A DNA stretch of 64,000 nt from JARRNE01 sp963824085 (GCA_963824085.1 CAWGNT010000023.1:434001-498000); one strand, 5' to 3'; counted from the stretch's first letter, positions 37,514 through 47,368 are shown. Program-made: numbers and translations. The notes: a model not told the origin generated them from the letters alone.

Positions 37514-37562
37514 ACCGACCTTTCCGTTGTTGGGCTCTTGGTCGGTTGGGCGCAAACAGATC

Positions 37563-38225
37563 TCACTGGGGATCAAAGGGGTAGCCCAGCAGCTCGATAT
37601 CGCGCTGGAAGTGCTGCGCGACAAGGTCGGCGGTCTCCGGCGTGTAGTAGCTGCGGTAATCGCGCGCGCGGTCAGCGGACTGACGCCGGTGGGGCAAGGC
37701 GGGGGCCGGGATGCCGATCCGGCGGCATGCCTCGGCGAAGTCCGCGTCCAGGCGTTCGTAGCGACCTATGAAGTCGACGGCCACCTGGCCGTGGAGGTCG
37801 ATCAGGTAGTCGCTTTGCCGCTCGATCGAGGTGTCCACGTGGTACTGGTAGGGACGCTCCGGATCGAGCTTCCAGCGCAGGAAGCTCTCGAAGTCGTCGT
37901 GACCGCCCAGGTAGTGGGGGCGTTCCCGCCGGATATGGTGAAAGGAGCTCACCTGAAGGTCCCACGGGTTGCGCACGAAGGCGAATTTGAAAAGCTCCTC
38001 GAAGAACTCCTTAGGCAACAGCTCCTTGGCGGCTATCACCTTCGCGTGGCGGGGCAGCTTGGTCCCAATGCGATGCCCGCTCAGGTGGCTGAAGCGGCTG
38101 CACAGGAACATCGGCCAGTACCAGGGGTCGCGCCAGCGCAGCCCCTCGAGTGCGGCGCGCACGCTTGTGCCCCCCGTCTTGGCGATGTGGACAAACAGGA
38201 AGCGGTGCTTGAGCGACAGGAGCAT
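37563..38225 (-). CDS. Sulfotransferase-family protein
   Basis: 220 residues. The N-terminal FLFVHIAKTGGTSVRAAL is the 5'-phosphosulfate-binding loop of PAPS-dependent sulfotransferases (Sulfotransfer_2 type). FKFAFVRNPWDLQVSSFHHI is the 3'-phosphate-binding motif with its Arg and Ser. The acceptor could be a sugar, glycan or lipid. It stands alone between convergent and divergent genes, with no glycan cluster nearby, so the acceptor cannot be inferred. Confidence 0.85.
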   Translation of the reverse strand: MLLSLKHRFLFVHIAKTGGTSVRAALEGLRWRDPWYWPMFLCSRFSHLSGHRIGTKLPRHAKVIAAKELLPKEFFEELFKFAFVRNPWDLQVSSFHHIRRERPHYLGGHDDFESFLRWKLDPERPYQYHVDTSIERQSDYLIDLHGQVAVDFIGRYERLDADFAEACRRIGIPAPALPHRRQSADRARDYRSYYTPETADLVAQHFQRDIELLGYPFDPQ

Positions 38226-38383
38226 GGACGGCGATTCTAGCGCGGAAGCCAGGCATCGGTGACAGACGGCCTTGCGTCTTCCAAGGCCAAGGTTCAGCGC
38301 TCCGTCTTGGCCCGAAGTGCCTCATGCCCATGCTTTCGCGGACGCTCGTCCCCTTCCGTCGGCAGCACGACGGCCGTGAGAGA

Positions 38384-38710
38384 TCAGCAGCGCCCTTTCT
38401 TGGCCTGACCTGGCGGGCAGAAGTTGCCGCGCGGCGGGGGCTCCTGGTAGTAGCGCCGGGGTGGAGGCGGATCGTACGGCACGTACTCAGGCTCTCTGTG
38501 CCTGGGAGTCGTCGTCACCGCCGCCCCGGTCGCCCCGCCTAGGGCGCCGCCTATCACGGCGCCCTGCCTACCGCCGAGCTCGGAGCCGACATAGGCGCCT
38601 AGACCGCCACCTACGGCGCCGCCGATGGCCGCGTCGACGCTGTCGCTGCCGGCCATCGCGAGCGGGCTACACAGGGTGGCCGCGAAGAGAGTGAGCGCAA
38701 CATATTTCAT
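38384..38710 (-). CDS. Glycine-zipper secreted protein
   Basis: 108 residues from ATG 38710. A signal peptide (MKYVALTLFAATLCSPLAMA) precedes a glycine zipper (AAIGGAVGGGLGAYVGSELGG, then GAVIGGALGGATGAAV), as in SlyB/OmpA-associated and 2TM glycine-zipper families that insert in membranes. The C-terminal part is rich in Pro, Tyr and Arg and ends FCPPGQAKKGRC, with two cysteines. Likely periplasmic or outer-membrane; function unknown. Confidence 0.78.
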   Translation of the reverse strand: MKYVALTLFAATLCSPLAMAGSDSVDAAIGGAVGGGLGAYVGSELGGRQGAVIGGALGGATGAAVTTTPRHREPEYVPYDPPPPRRYYQEPPPRGNFCPPGQAKKGRC

Positions 38711-39130
38711 CGTAATCTGAGGCTCGATCCAGTGGATGCATGCGCCTAGTGTAATAGGCACCGGCTGTGGGGAGGAAGTCCGCGCGAAGGACGCTTTGGG
38801 TCTCAGTGCGACGGATGTCTCATTCTGACTGTCTCGGGACTTGGCACAATGCGACCGTCAGCACGGCGCGGAGCGAGGGGAGCGGGCCGCTGGCCCTTCC
38901 CCCCGCTTGCGGCGAGCTGCTCGGCAGTGGCGCGCACGACGGACCGCGATTTGCGCTTGCAGACACACTCTGTGACCGGGAATCGACGATAGGAGAGTGG
39001 ACGAAGAATGGGTGAGGGTTGGCGGCGGCGCCTTCGGGGTCAGATCGCGACGGGCGGATCTTCTGTCCGAGCAAGTTGTGGTTCGAGCATATCCGGGCCA
39101 ATGTGCACGTCGAGCACTGATGTGGGGAGA
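38711..39130. other. Gene-free stretch, 420 bases
   Basis: Divergent spacer between the glycine-zipper gene and the GGDEF gene. Open frames on both strands here show no family resemblance. No repeat or clear promoter pair was seen. Confidence 0.45.
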
Positions 39131-40279
39131 ATGCACGACACCTTAGCCAACAAGTGCGGCTCGGAGGCGGACAACCAGCACGCAGAACGTGTGCTTGTGC
39201 TCGAGAAGGAGAACCGTGCCCTTCGCCAGCACCTGCGTCGATTGACGAGAGACGCCAGCTACAACGAGGGGGTGCTGCGGCGCTCGCACGAGCGGGAGCA
39301 GCGGCTGTTGGAAGCCGCATCTCTCCCGGATCTCTTGAAGCGTCTGACCCGAGGAATGCGCGACTCGTTCGCGGTGTCCGCCGTGAATCTGGTGCTTTCG
39401 GACCCCGAGCACGAAATACGTCGCCTCCTTGCGCACAGCCGCCTCACGGAAGCGTCCTTCCCCGAGGTTCGCTTCGTCGACGATTTAGAACCCGTCAGCC
39501 CCCTTTACGGGCGACTGACCTCCAGTTGGCTCGGCCTCTACAACCAAAGGATCCATGCGGGGCTATTTGAACCAAGCATCGGAGTGAAAAGCATTGCGAT
39601 CCTGCCGCTCGGTCTGAGGAGTCAATTGCTAGGTAGCCTCAACCTTGGCAGCGACAACCCCGAACGATTCACTCATCATTACTCGAGTGATTTCCTCTCC
39701 CGCCTCGCGACGGTCAGCTCGATCTGCTTGGAGAACGTCTGCCACTACGAGCAGACGGTGATCAGTGCCCTCACTGACGCCCTGACGGGTCTCTACAACC
39801 GGCGCTATCTGTTGCGCAGGCTCGACGAGGAGATCAAGCGCGCTGCGCGCTACCAGCAAGCGCTCAGCTGCCTGTTCGTTGATGCCGACCACTTCAAACG
39901 GATCAACGACCAATATGGCCATCACGTAGGCGATCTGGTCCTGCGAGAGCTCGCCGATCGCGTCCGCGAGCAGATGCGGGCGAGTGATGTCGTGACGCGT
40001 TACGGGGGAGAGGAGTTTGCCGCGCTGCTCCCGCAAACAACGGGGTCAGACGCCAGGAACCTGGCGGAGCGAGTTCGCCTCGCGGTCGCGAGTCGCCCGG
40101 TGGCTACGGACACTGGCCGGGCAGTGCCTGTGACGGTCTCCATCGGCGTGGGCCAGATCGCACCTCCCCGCGATCTGCGCTCCACCGCCGACGTGCAGCG
40201 GATGCTGTTGTCGAGCGCGGACGGGGCCTTGTACCAGGCCAAAGAGGCGGGTCGCAACCGGGTGGTGTTTCGAGGATAG
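39131..40279 (+). CDS. DUF484 (GAF-like) and GGDEF diguanylate cyclase
   Basis: 382 residues from ATG 39131; the frame opens at 39008 but the added part looks non-coding. An N-terminal coiled-coil-prone segment (RVLVLEKENRALRQHLRRL) leads into a DUF484/GAF-like sensor domain (about residues 60-200). A GGDEF domain follows: DALTGLYNRRYLL, FVDADHFKRINDQYGHHVGD and the active-site RYGGEEF near residue 291. RASD, five residues before GGEEF, fits the inhibitory I-site RxxD. So it is probably an active, product-inhibited c-di-GMP synthase; no membrane segment is visible. Confidence 0.9.
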   Translation: MHDTLANKCGSEADNQHAERVLVLEKENRALRQHLRRLTRDASYNEGVLRRSHEREQRLLEAASLPDLLKRLTRGMRDSFAVSAVNLVLSDPEHEIRRLLAHSRLTEASFPEVRFVDDLEPVSPLYGRLTSSWLGLYNQRIHAGLFEPSIGVKSIAILPLGLRSQLLGSLNLGSDNPERFTHHYSSDFLSRLATVSSICLENVCHYEQTVISALTDALTGLYNRRYLLRRLDEEIKRAARYQQALSCLFVDADHFKRINDQYGHHVGDLVLRELADRVREQMRASDVVTRYGGEEFAALLPQTTGSDARNLAERVRLAVASRPVATDTGRAVPVTVSIGVGQIAPPRDLRSTADVQRMLLSSADGALYQAKEAGRNRVVFRG

Positions 40280-40327
40280 GCGGCAGTGACATGCGGAACT
40301 GTATCCCACGCGCTCTCCGACCGCCGG

Positions 40328-43036
40328 CTAGTGCGCCTCCTCCCAGTTGTCACCCACGCCCACGTCTACGGCGAGCGGTACCGTCAGCTCCGCCGCTGAC
40401 TCCATGGCGGCCCGGATGCGGCCCGCGGCGTCCTCCACTGCATTTTCGGCCACCTCGAATACCAGCTCGTCGTGTACCTGCATGATCATGCGCACGGGCG
40501 GGCGCTCACTCTCGATCCAGCCGTCGACGACGATCATGGCTCGCTTGATGATGTCTGCGGCCGTGCCCTGCATCGGTGCGTTGATGGCGGTACGCTCCGC
40601 CGCGGCGCGCCGGCCCTGGTTGCTGTGATCGATATCGGTGAGATAGAGCCGGCGGCCGAACAGGGTCTCCACATAACGATCGCGCCGCGCCTGCGCGCGG
40701 ATCTGCTCCATGAACGCCTTTACTCCGGTGTAGCGCTGGAAGTAGAGGTCCACGTATTCCTGCGCCGCTCCGCGCTCGATTCCGAGTTGGCGGGCGAGGC
40801 CGAAGGCAGACATTCCGTAGATAAGCCCGAAGTTGATCGCCTTGGCGGCGCGGCGCTGGTCCGCGGAGACCGCATCCGGCGACAGTCCCCAGACCTCCGC
40901 GGCGGTGGCGCGGTGGATATCCTGGCCGGCGTCGAAGGCCGCTCGCAGGCGTTCGTCGCCCGAGAGGTGAGCCATGATCCGCAGCTCGATCTGGGAGTAG
41001 TCTGCCGCCACCAGGCGATGACCGGGTACCGGCACGAAGGCGCGTCGGATGCGCCTGCCGTCCTCGCTCCGGATGGGGATGTTCTGCAGGTTGGGATCCG
41101 AAGAGGAAAGTCGGCCCGTGGCCGCAACGGCCTGGTGGTACGAGGTGTGTACCCGCCCGGTGTCGGGGTTCACCATCAGCGGCAGCTTGTCCGTGTAGGT
41201 CGACTTTAGCTTCGAGAGCCCCCGGTGCTCCAGGATTGTCCGCGGCAGCTCGAAGCCCTGCTCCGCGAGCTGCTGCAGCACCGCCTCCGAGGTGGAGGGT
41301 GCGCCCTTGGGCGTGCGGGCCACCACGGGCAACCCCAGCTCGTCGAAGAAGATCTCGCCGATCTGCTTTGGCGAGCCCATGTTGAACTTGCGGCCGGCCT
41401 GCTCGTACGCGGTCTGCTCCAGGGCGTGGATGCGCTCCGCCAAATCCCGGCTCTCCTGGGCAAGCAAGCCGGTATCGACGCGAACCCCGTTGCGTTCGAT
41501 CCGTGAGAGGACCGGTACGAGCGGCATCTCGATCTCCCGGTAGAGCTTCGCGAGCGACGGCACCGCTTCGACCCTGGGCCAAAGAACCTGGTGCAGGCGC
41601 AGGGTGACATCGGCATCCTCCGCGGCGTAAGGGCCCGCCTCGTCCAAGGGTATCTGGTCGAAGCTGAGCTGGCGGCTTCCGGAACCTGCAATGTGCTCGA
41701 AGTGGATGGTGTCGTGGTCCAGGTACTTCTTCGCGAGCGAGTCCATGTCGTGCCGGGTCCCAGTGCTGTCGAGCACGTAGGACTCGAGCATGGTGTCGTG
41801 GGCGATGCCCCGCATCCTGATGTCGTAACGCGCCAAGATGCTCATGTCGTACTTGAGATTCTGGCCGACCTTGGAGCGGCTAGGGTCCTCGAGCAGGGGC
41901 TTGAGACGTGCGATGACCCACGCGCGGTCGATCTGGTCCGGAGCGCCGGGGTAGGCATGGGCCACGGGGACATAGGCCGCCTCGCCAGGCCCGATCGCAA
42001 ACGACAGTCCCACCAGCTCCGCGCGCATGTAGTCGAGGCTGGTGGTCTCGGTATCGAAGGCGAACAGATCCGCCGTCTCGAGTCGCTTGACCCAGGTCTC
42101 GAAGGCATCCCTCGTCACCACCAGGTCGTAGTCCGCCTCCCTGCCCGTTGGCGGGCCTTGATCCGGGGACGCGCCGTCGCTCCCTTCTCCAAGGGTCGCT
42201 AGCAGGCGCTTGGACTCGATCCGGGTATACCAGCCGCGCAGGGTTTCGATGTCCGGCTCGACCGGGCGCAAGTCCCGCGGCCGGAAGTCCAGGGGTACAT
42301 CCAGCCGGATGGTGGTGAGCTCCCGCGAGAGCGGGAGCTGGGGCAGCGTTGCCTTCAGGTTCTCGCCGAGCTTGCCCTTGATCTCGTCCGCATGCGCAAT
42401 CACGCCATCCAGCGATCCATAATCCTGTATCCACTTCGCAGCGGTCTTGGGACCACACTTGGGCACGCCCGGGATGTTGTCGACGCTGTCACCCATCAGG
42501 CTCAGGTAGTCGACGATTCGGTTCGGCGGCACACCGAACTTTTCCATAACGCCGCTCTGGTCGAGCAGGGTATCCGTCATGGTGTTGACCAGGGTGACCC
42601 GGTTGCCGACGAGCTGAGCCATATCCTTATCGCCGGTGGAGATGAGGGTGTCCATGCCTTCGTCCGCTGCTTGTGTGGCCAGGGTGCCGATAACGTCGTC
42701 CGCCTCGACTTCGGGGACCACCAGAAGCGGCAGCCCCATGGCCCGGATGACCGCTTGCAGGGGCGCGATCTGCTCCCGCAGGTCATCAGGCATCGGCGGG
42801 CGGGTCGCCTTGTATTCAGGGTAGATGTCCTCGCGGAAGACCTTGCCGGGGGCGTCGAAGACCACGGCGATATAATCTGGCCCATAGTCGTCGAGCAGCT
42901 TGCGCAGCATGTTGAGCACGCCGACCAGGGCGCCCGTAGCCTCTCCCTTGGAGTTGGTGAGCTTGGGCAGCGCGTGGTAGGCGCGGAAGAGATAGCCGGA
43001 GGCGTCGACGAGGACGAAAGGGTATGGCTTTTCCAT
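40328..43036 (-). CDS. polA: DNA polymerase I
   Basis: Repair and Okazaki-fragment polymerase. 902 residues. The N-terminal 5'-3' exonuclease domain opens FVLVDASGYLFRAYHALP and has GDKDMAQLV and VPKCGPKTAAKWI. The 3'-5' exonuclease domain has the metal-binding DTETTSLDYM (near residue 330) and YAAEDADVTLRL, so proofreading looks intact. The polymerase domain has DYSQIELRIMAHLSGDE (motif A), RRAAKAINFGLIYGMSAFGLA (motif B) and MQVHDELVFEV (motif C). Confidence 0.98.
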   Translation of the reverse strand: MEKPYPFVLVDASGYLFRAYHALPKLTNSKGEATGALVGVLNMLRKLLDDYGPDYIAVVFDAPGKVFREDIYPEYKATRPPMPDDLREQIAPLQAVIRAMGLPLLVVPEVEADDVIGTLATQAADEGMDTLISTGDKDMAQLVGNRVTLVNTMTDTLLDQSGVMEKFGVPPNRIVDYLSLMGDSVDNIPGVPKCGPKTAAKWIQDYGSLDGVIAHADEIKGKLGENLKATLPQLPLSRELTTIRLDVPLDFRPRDLRPVEPDIETLRGWYTRIESKRLLATLGEGSDGASPDQGPPTGREADYDLVVTRDAFETWVKRLETADLFAFDTETTSLDYMRAELVGLSFAIGPGEAAYVPVAHAYPGAPDQIDRAWVIARLKPLLEDPSRSKVGQNLKYDMSILARYDIRMRGIAHDTMLESYVLDSTGTRHDMDSLAKKYLDHDTIHFEHIAGSGSRQLSFDQIPLDEAGPYAAEDADVTLRLHQVLWPRVEAVPSLAKLYREIEMPLVPVLSRIERNGVRVDTGLLAQESRDLAERIHALEQTAYEQAGRKFNMGSPKQIGEIFFDELGLPVVARTPKGAPSTSEAVLQQLAEQGFELPRTILEHRGLSKLKSTYTDKLPLMVNPDTGRVHTSYHQAVAATGRLSSSDPNLQNIPIRSEDGRRIRRAFVPVPGHRLVAADYSQIELRIMAHLSGDERLRAAFDAGQDIHRATAAEVWGLSPDAVSADQRRAAKAINFGLIYGMSAFGLARQLGIERGAAQEYVDLYFQRYTGVKAFMEQIRAQARRDRYVETLFGRRLYLTDIDHSNQGRRAAAERTAINAPMQGTAADIIKRAMIVVDGWIESERPPVRMIMQVHDELVFEVAENAVEDAAGRIRAAMESAAELTVPLAVDVGVGDNWEEAH

Positions 43037-43150
43037 GGGCTCAGCCGTCTCGAGATCGATGCCCGCACGTTACCATGGGGGCAGCGCCCCTGCACAAAGG
43101 ACGTGGTGATCCGCCCCTATCTCAGCTGCCGGGCCAGGGTCGGATGCGGA

Positions 43151-43222
43151 CCGTCGGGACACGCCGTGAATACGTCCATGTTGTCTCGACGGTGCCGTCC
43201 GTGGCACGACGGTCCCGCCGAC
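43151..43222 (+). repeat. Dispersed REP-like repeat A, copy 2
   Basis: Outer arms GTCGGGAC (43153-43160) and GTCCCGCCGAC (43212-43222) and an inner hairpin GTGCC...GGCAC. It contains the family core ACGCCGTGAATACGTCCATG (43161-43180). It lies just upstream of polA. Related to 6862-6930 and 58357-58384. Confidence 0.78.
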
Positions 43223-43326
43223 CCACACCCGACGCGTCTAACGGGCGTTCCAGCTGAGGCACGACGCTGATCACCTTGAGCTGAGGAACGGGGGCTATTA
43301 CCAAGGAGTTTGATGCGCCCGCCCCA

Positions 43327-43770
43327 TCAGTTGAGGACCACGCTGAGCGGGGCGATCTCTCGGTAGACGAGGAGCAGCGGGGCGCGCCGGCTGAGGGTAA
43401 GGATGCGCGTGCCCGCGGGATAGAAGAGGTGGTAGGTCTGATAGAGGTGGATGTCCCCCGGGGGCTTGAGGACCTTCATCACCTCCGCGAATGCCCGCCG
43501 GTCCTCATCACCAAAAGGGATCTCCAGGTCCGCTATCTGCAAGATGCCGGGCCCCAAAACCGCTGTGGGTGCATCCTCTCCGCGCCGGCCTAGGAAGAGG
43601 GGGTAGAGAAGGCGCTTCACCGCTGGGGTCAGGATGAGTCCGACCTGATCTTCGGCGAACAGCCAGCGCATGCCGCGCGCCTCATCGAACGCCTTTTCGT
43701 GCGCGCCGAATGCCGTCGCCCAGCCGCGGAAGTAGGCGGAGTAGCGGCGGATCTTGCGCTCGGAAGGCAT
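43327..43770 (-). CDS. Conserved-looking hypothetical protein
   Basis: 147 residues from ATG 43770; the frame opens earlier, at 43959, but that part overlaps the upstream lipoprotein gene. No recognised domain. Visible traits: a basic N-terminus (SERKIRRYSAYFRGWATAFG), a mixed alpha/beta middle with GILQIADLEIPFGDEDRRAF, and a C-terminus rich in hydrophobic strands (LLLVYREIAPLSVVLN). No signal peptide or membrane helix. It follows the lipoprotein gene by 76 bases on the same strand, so they may form an operon. Confidence 0.6.
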   Translation of the reverse strand: MPSERKIRRYSAYFRGWATAFGAHEKAFDEARGMRWLFAEDQVGLILTPAVKRLLYPLFLGRRGEDAPTAVLGPGILQIADLEIPFGDEDRRAFAEVMKVLKPPGDIHLYQTYHLFYPAGTRILTLSRRAPLLLVYREIAPLSVVLN

Positions 43771-43846
43771 AGGCCGGTGAGTGACAGGAGCCCGTGCTCG
43801 CCATACTAGCCCAACCGCACCGCCGGCGCATGTCCCGACCGACAGG

Positions 43847-44887
43847 CTAGAAAACCGAGGGGAGCAGTCGGTCGTTCCGTTCGTTGCCGCCCTGGGCGTG
43901 CTGGAGCGCCCTTTGTATTTGTGCGCTGATGGAGTGAACCCCGCCGAGGACTCCGCCATTGGGGTCCTCCACGAGATCGCGCCATACCTGCTCCAATGCC
44001 GTGTTGAGGTTGGTCCGAAGATCGGACTCCAAGGCGGGTCTAACCTTCTCGTGCTCCATTGCTTGCCATCCGGTGACGCCGACGGAAATCAGTATTCCCG
44101 GAAGCCCCCCTGCCGCGAGAGCGGCGGCGGAGACACCACCTCGCACAGCGAGGCCGTTGACGAGCTTATCGGCGCTGCGCTTGGCAAGGTCGTGGAGGCG
44201 ATCACCGGATTGGCCGGGACCTATGTCCACCTGCTCCGCGGATTGAAGCCTCGTGATCAGCGCCGAGTAAGCGGGTACATCCGACAATCGCTCCGCGTAC
44301 AGGAGCTGGTCGAGGGACGCCCCTGGCGGCTGGTCGATTGCGGTGATCCGCTCGAGTCGTTGCTGGAATGCGGGGGATGGAATGCCGTACTCACGCGGAA
44401 TGTCCCGCAGTCGGGTAGCCATCAGACCGATGTAAAGGGAGGTCGCCTGATCGATGAGCCGAGCGGGGTCGATCTCTTGGGCGACAGGCTCCAGGACCTG
44501 CGTGTAGTACTGCTCCTGCAGGTATTCCGCCAAACGTTCCGCAGCCGCCTCCTTTCCGCTCGACTCGGTCAGACTGTACCAAGTCATCCTGACGGACAGC
44601 CACTGTTGCGTCCAGTAGTCCGAGTACCAGTGGATGAAGGTCTTGTCCGTGCGCTCGCGCACCAGGTGCATCCATCGCTGCATCCGGTTGCGGGCGAAGG
44701 TCGTGGCCTTGTCTTGCGCCGAGTCGGAATTGGCCCAGATCCGCTCGTCGATCAGCGCCCAGGTGTCGGGCGGCACCCGATAGATCGGGGTCGGCGTCAC
44801 CGGCCGGGTCGCAGGTGGTGGCGCGCATCCGCCGAGCACGGCCAGGAGGACGACGAAGAACGGGCCGGGAGCGAGGAGTCGCGTCAT
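43847..44887 (-). CDS. Putative lipoprotein of unknown function
   Basis: 346 residues from ATG 44887. A lipoprotein signal with LGGC lipobox (FFVVLLAVLGGC, lipid Cys near residue 21) is followed by a Pro/Thr linker. A long, mostly helical domain rich in Trp, Arg and Gln follows (RMQRWMHLVRERTDKTFIHWYSDYW). A hydrophobic Gly-rich stretch near residue 265 (VSAAALAAGGLPGILISVGV) could be a membrane segment. I recognise no family. rlmKL lies 183 bases upstream on the same strand. Confidence 0.7.
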   Translation of the reverse strand: MTRLLAPGPFFVVLLAVLGGCAPPPATRPVTPTPIYRVPPDTWALIDERIWANSDSAQDKATTFARNRMQRWMHLVRERTDKTFIHWYSDYWTQQWLSVRMTWYSLTESSGKEAAAERLAEYLQEQYYTQVLEPVAQEIDPARLIDQATSLYIGLMATRLRDIPREYGIPSPAFQQRLERITAIDQPPGASLDQLLYAERLSDVPAYSALITRLQSAEQVDIGPGQSGDRLHDLAKRSADKLVNGLAVRGGVSAAALAAGGLPGILISVGVTGWQAMEHEKVRPALESDLRTNLNTALEQVWRDLVEDPNGGVLGGVHSISAQIQRALQHAQGGNERNDRLLPSVF

Positions 44888-45069
44888 CTGCGTTGGAGAG
44901 GACAGCAACCTGTTGCGGCCGGGAACGGGTCCGGAGGGGCACTGCTCGTGTCGGAGCGCCGCGCGAAGCGGGACACTCCGCCATGGTCAGCACTTCTCTG
45001 CAAAGTCTAGCTGGACCTGTCCCTCGGGGGTGTCGCCTGGGTCACGGGACGCGCGGGCGCCCAGGTCGA

Positions 45070-47253
45070 CTATGCCGGTCTGCGAATCATCCAGCAGGAG
45101 TGAATCCGGGGATTGCGCGCGAAGTCCTTGGGCAGGGTTGCGGCGGAGACGTCCTCCAAGGACAGATCGTGCAGGGCGTCCACGTCGATACGGAAGCGGC
45201 GCAGGTTGGTGGAGAAGATCAGCGTTCCGTCCGGCTCAAGCAGCCGCAGGGCGTCGCGGATCAGGGTTACGTGGTCGCGCTGGATGTCCAGGGTCCCCCG
45301 CATGCGCTTGGAGGCGGAGAAGCTCGGCGGATCGAGGAAGATGAGGCCATACGGCCGCCCGCCGGGCCGACCCAACCACTGCGCGCAGTCGGCCTGCACC
45401 AGCGCGTGGTCGGAACCCGAGAATCCGTTCAGCGCGAGGTTGCGCCGCGCCCATTCGAGGTAGGTAAGGGACATGTCCACGGTGGTGGTTGACAGGGCGC
45501 CGCCCTTGGCCGCGTAGACAGTGGCCGTGCCCGTGTAGCCGAAGAGGTTGAGGAAGCGCCGACCCGCGGCGAGCCCGCCCAGTAGACGGCGGGTCTCGCG
45601 GTGATCCAGGAACAGCCCGGTGTCCAGGTAGTCCTCGAAGTTGACCAAGAAGCGCAGCCCGTTCTCGGTCACCTCGTGGAAGCGTCCCGTCTCGCCCAGG
45701 CGTTCGTACTGGGCCTTGCCCTTCTGCTGCCGCCGGATCTTGAAGAAGAGCTGCTCATCGGGAATTGCCAGCACCTCCGGGATGACCCCCAGGGCCTCGC
45801 GCAGGCGTCGGCGGGCGGCCTTGGGATCGACGCTGCGCGGCGCTTCGTACTCCTGCACGTTCACCCACAGGCGCTCCCCTTCGTAGACGTCCACCGCGAC
45901 GGCGTACTCGGGCAGGTCGGCATCGTACAGCCGATAGCAGTGGACGTCGTGCCGTCGCCGCCACTTGTCGAGGCCCTTCGCGTTCTTCCTGAGCCGGTTG
46001 GCGAGCATCGTTGCGCCCTCGCCGCGGTCCGCGCTCGGCAGCGCTCGGGGGCGGTTGGAGACGAAGCGCTCCGGCGCGACATCGAAGTGCAGCAGGCGAC
46101 ATTCGATAGGCCCGTTGTACAGGCTGTGCGTGCGCGTCGCCCGCAGGCCCATCTGTTTGCCGAGGTCCGGCCGAGCGGTGAAGACGGCAGCGCGCCAGCC
46201 GAGGAAGCGTTCCCGCAGCAGCGTGCCCAGCCGCCTGTAGAGTGCCGCAAGCGCCTGCTCCTCGCCTCCCCAGTCGGACTCGCCCGCGGCACCCATGCGC
46301 TGGCCATAGGGCGGATTGACCACCAGGAGCCCGCGATCGTCGGCCCGGCCCGGTGAGCAGTCTGCGAGCTCGCGCCGCTCGAAGTGCACGCGTCCCACAA
46401 GTCCCGTCCGCTCCAGGTTAGCAAGCGCGACATGCACAGAGCGAGGGTCGTGGTCGTAACCGCGGATAGAGTCAATCCGCTCCAGCCCTTGCGCGCGCCG
46501 CTCCCGCGCCTCCTCCAGCAGCGCCTCCCAGGCGGCAGAGGCGTGCGGCCGCCAGCCGAGAAAACCCCAGTAGGTGCGCAGCAGCCCCGGGGCAATGTCT
46601 CCGGCGACTAACGCCCCCTCGATGGGCAAGGTGCCTGACCCGCACATCGGGTCCAGAAAGGCACCGCCGGCGCCCGCGATCTCCGGCCAGCCGGCCCGCA
46701 GCAGAATTGCGGCGGCAAGATTCTCTTTGAGCGGCGCCGCCGCTCCCTGCTCACGGTAGCCGCGCCGATGCAGGGATTCCCCAGAGAGATCCAGGCTGAC
46801 GGTCGCCTGGTCGCGGTGCAGAAAAACGTGGACCTGAACGTCCGGCCGCTCCGTCTGCACGTCGGGACGCCCCCCGGTAAGGTTGCGAAAGCGGTCGACG
46901 ACGGCGTCCTTGACCTTGAGTGCGCCGAAGCGGCCGTGGCTCACCTTGGATTCGACGCTGTCGAGATGTACAGCGAAGGTGCCGCTCGCCGCAAGATGGT
47001 CCTCCCAGGCGATTTCAGCGGCCCCTGCGTAGAGCGCCTCGGGTGTCTCCGCCGGGAAACGTGCAAGCGGCAGCAGCACGCGGTTTGCAACCCGCGACCA
47101 CAAACAGACGCGATAGGCATCCGCCAAGCTGCCGGTGAAGCTCACGCCGGCTCTCGTCTCGCGTGCGCCCGTCAACCCCAGCGCGCGCAGCTCCTCCGCC
47201 AGGAGCGTTTCCATGTGCTTGGCGGCGGTAGCGAAGAAAGGGAGGCGGGACAT
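45070..47253 (-). CDS. rlmL: Bifunctional 23S rRNA methyltransferase RlmKL
   Basis: Methylates 23S rRNA at m2G2445 (N-terminal RlmL part) and m7G2069 (C-terminal RlmK part). 727 residues from ATG 47253. A THUMP domain comes first (about residues 50-160). The first methyltransferase domain has FLDPMCGSGTLPIEGAL (SAM site) and LLVVNPPYGQRMG (catalytic NPPY). The second has FLNLFGYTGTATVYAAKGGA and LIFLDPPSFSASKRM. The length fits the fused gammaproteobacterial form. The aldolase gene starts 115 bases away on the opposite strand. Confidence 0.96.
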   Translation of the reverse strand: MSRLPFFATAAKHMETLLAEELRALGLTGARETRAGVSFTGSLADAYRVCLWSRVANRVLLPLARFPAETPEALYAGAAEIAWEDHLAASGTFAVHLDSVESKVSHGRFGALKVKDAVVDRFRNLTGGRPDVQTERPDVQVHVFLHRDQATVSLDLSGESLHRRGYREQGAAAPLKENLAAAILLRAGWPEIAGAGGAFLDPMCGSGTLPIEGALVAGDIAPGLLRTYWGFLGWRPHASAAWEALLEEARERRAQGLERIDSIRGYDHDPRSVHVALANLERTGLVGRVHFERRELADCSPGRADDRGLLVVNPPYGQRMGAAGESDWGGEEQALAALYRRLGTLLRERFLGWRAAVFTARPDLGKQMGLRATRTHSLYNGPIECRLLHFDVAPERFVSNRPRALPSADRGEGATMLANRLRKNAKGLDKWRRRHDVHCYRLYDADLPEYAVAVDVYEGERLWVNVQEYEAPRSVDPKAARRRLREALGVIPEVLAIPDEQLFFKIRRQQKGKAQYERLGETGRFHEVTENGLRFLVNFEDYLDTGLFLDHRETRRLLGGLAAGRRFLNLFGYTGTATVYAAKGGALSTTTVDMSLTYLEWARRNLALNGFSGSDHALVQADCAQWLGRPGGRPYGLIFLDPPSFSASKRMRGTLDIQRDHVTLIRDALRLLEPDGTLIFSTNLRRFRIDVDALHDLSLEDVSAATLPKDFARNPRIHSCWMIRRPA

Positions 47254-47368
47254 TGGCCGGGACGATCTCGATAAACCCATACTTTACCTCAACGCGACCA
47301 GCTTCCTTGCCCGAATGCCCGTGAGCGCTCACAATTCCGAGCTCGACGCAGCCATCCGGAGAAACGCA

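Noticed and set aside
43781..45010. 409-codon plus-strand frame opposite the lipoprotein gene
   Set aside because: The minus strand has a lipobox and a good start; the plus frame is a shadow.
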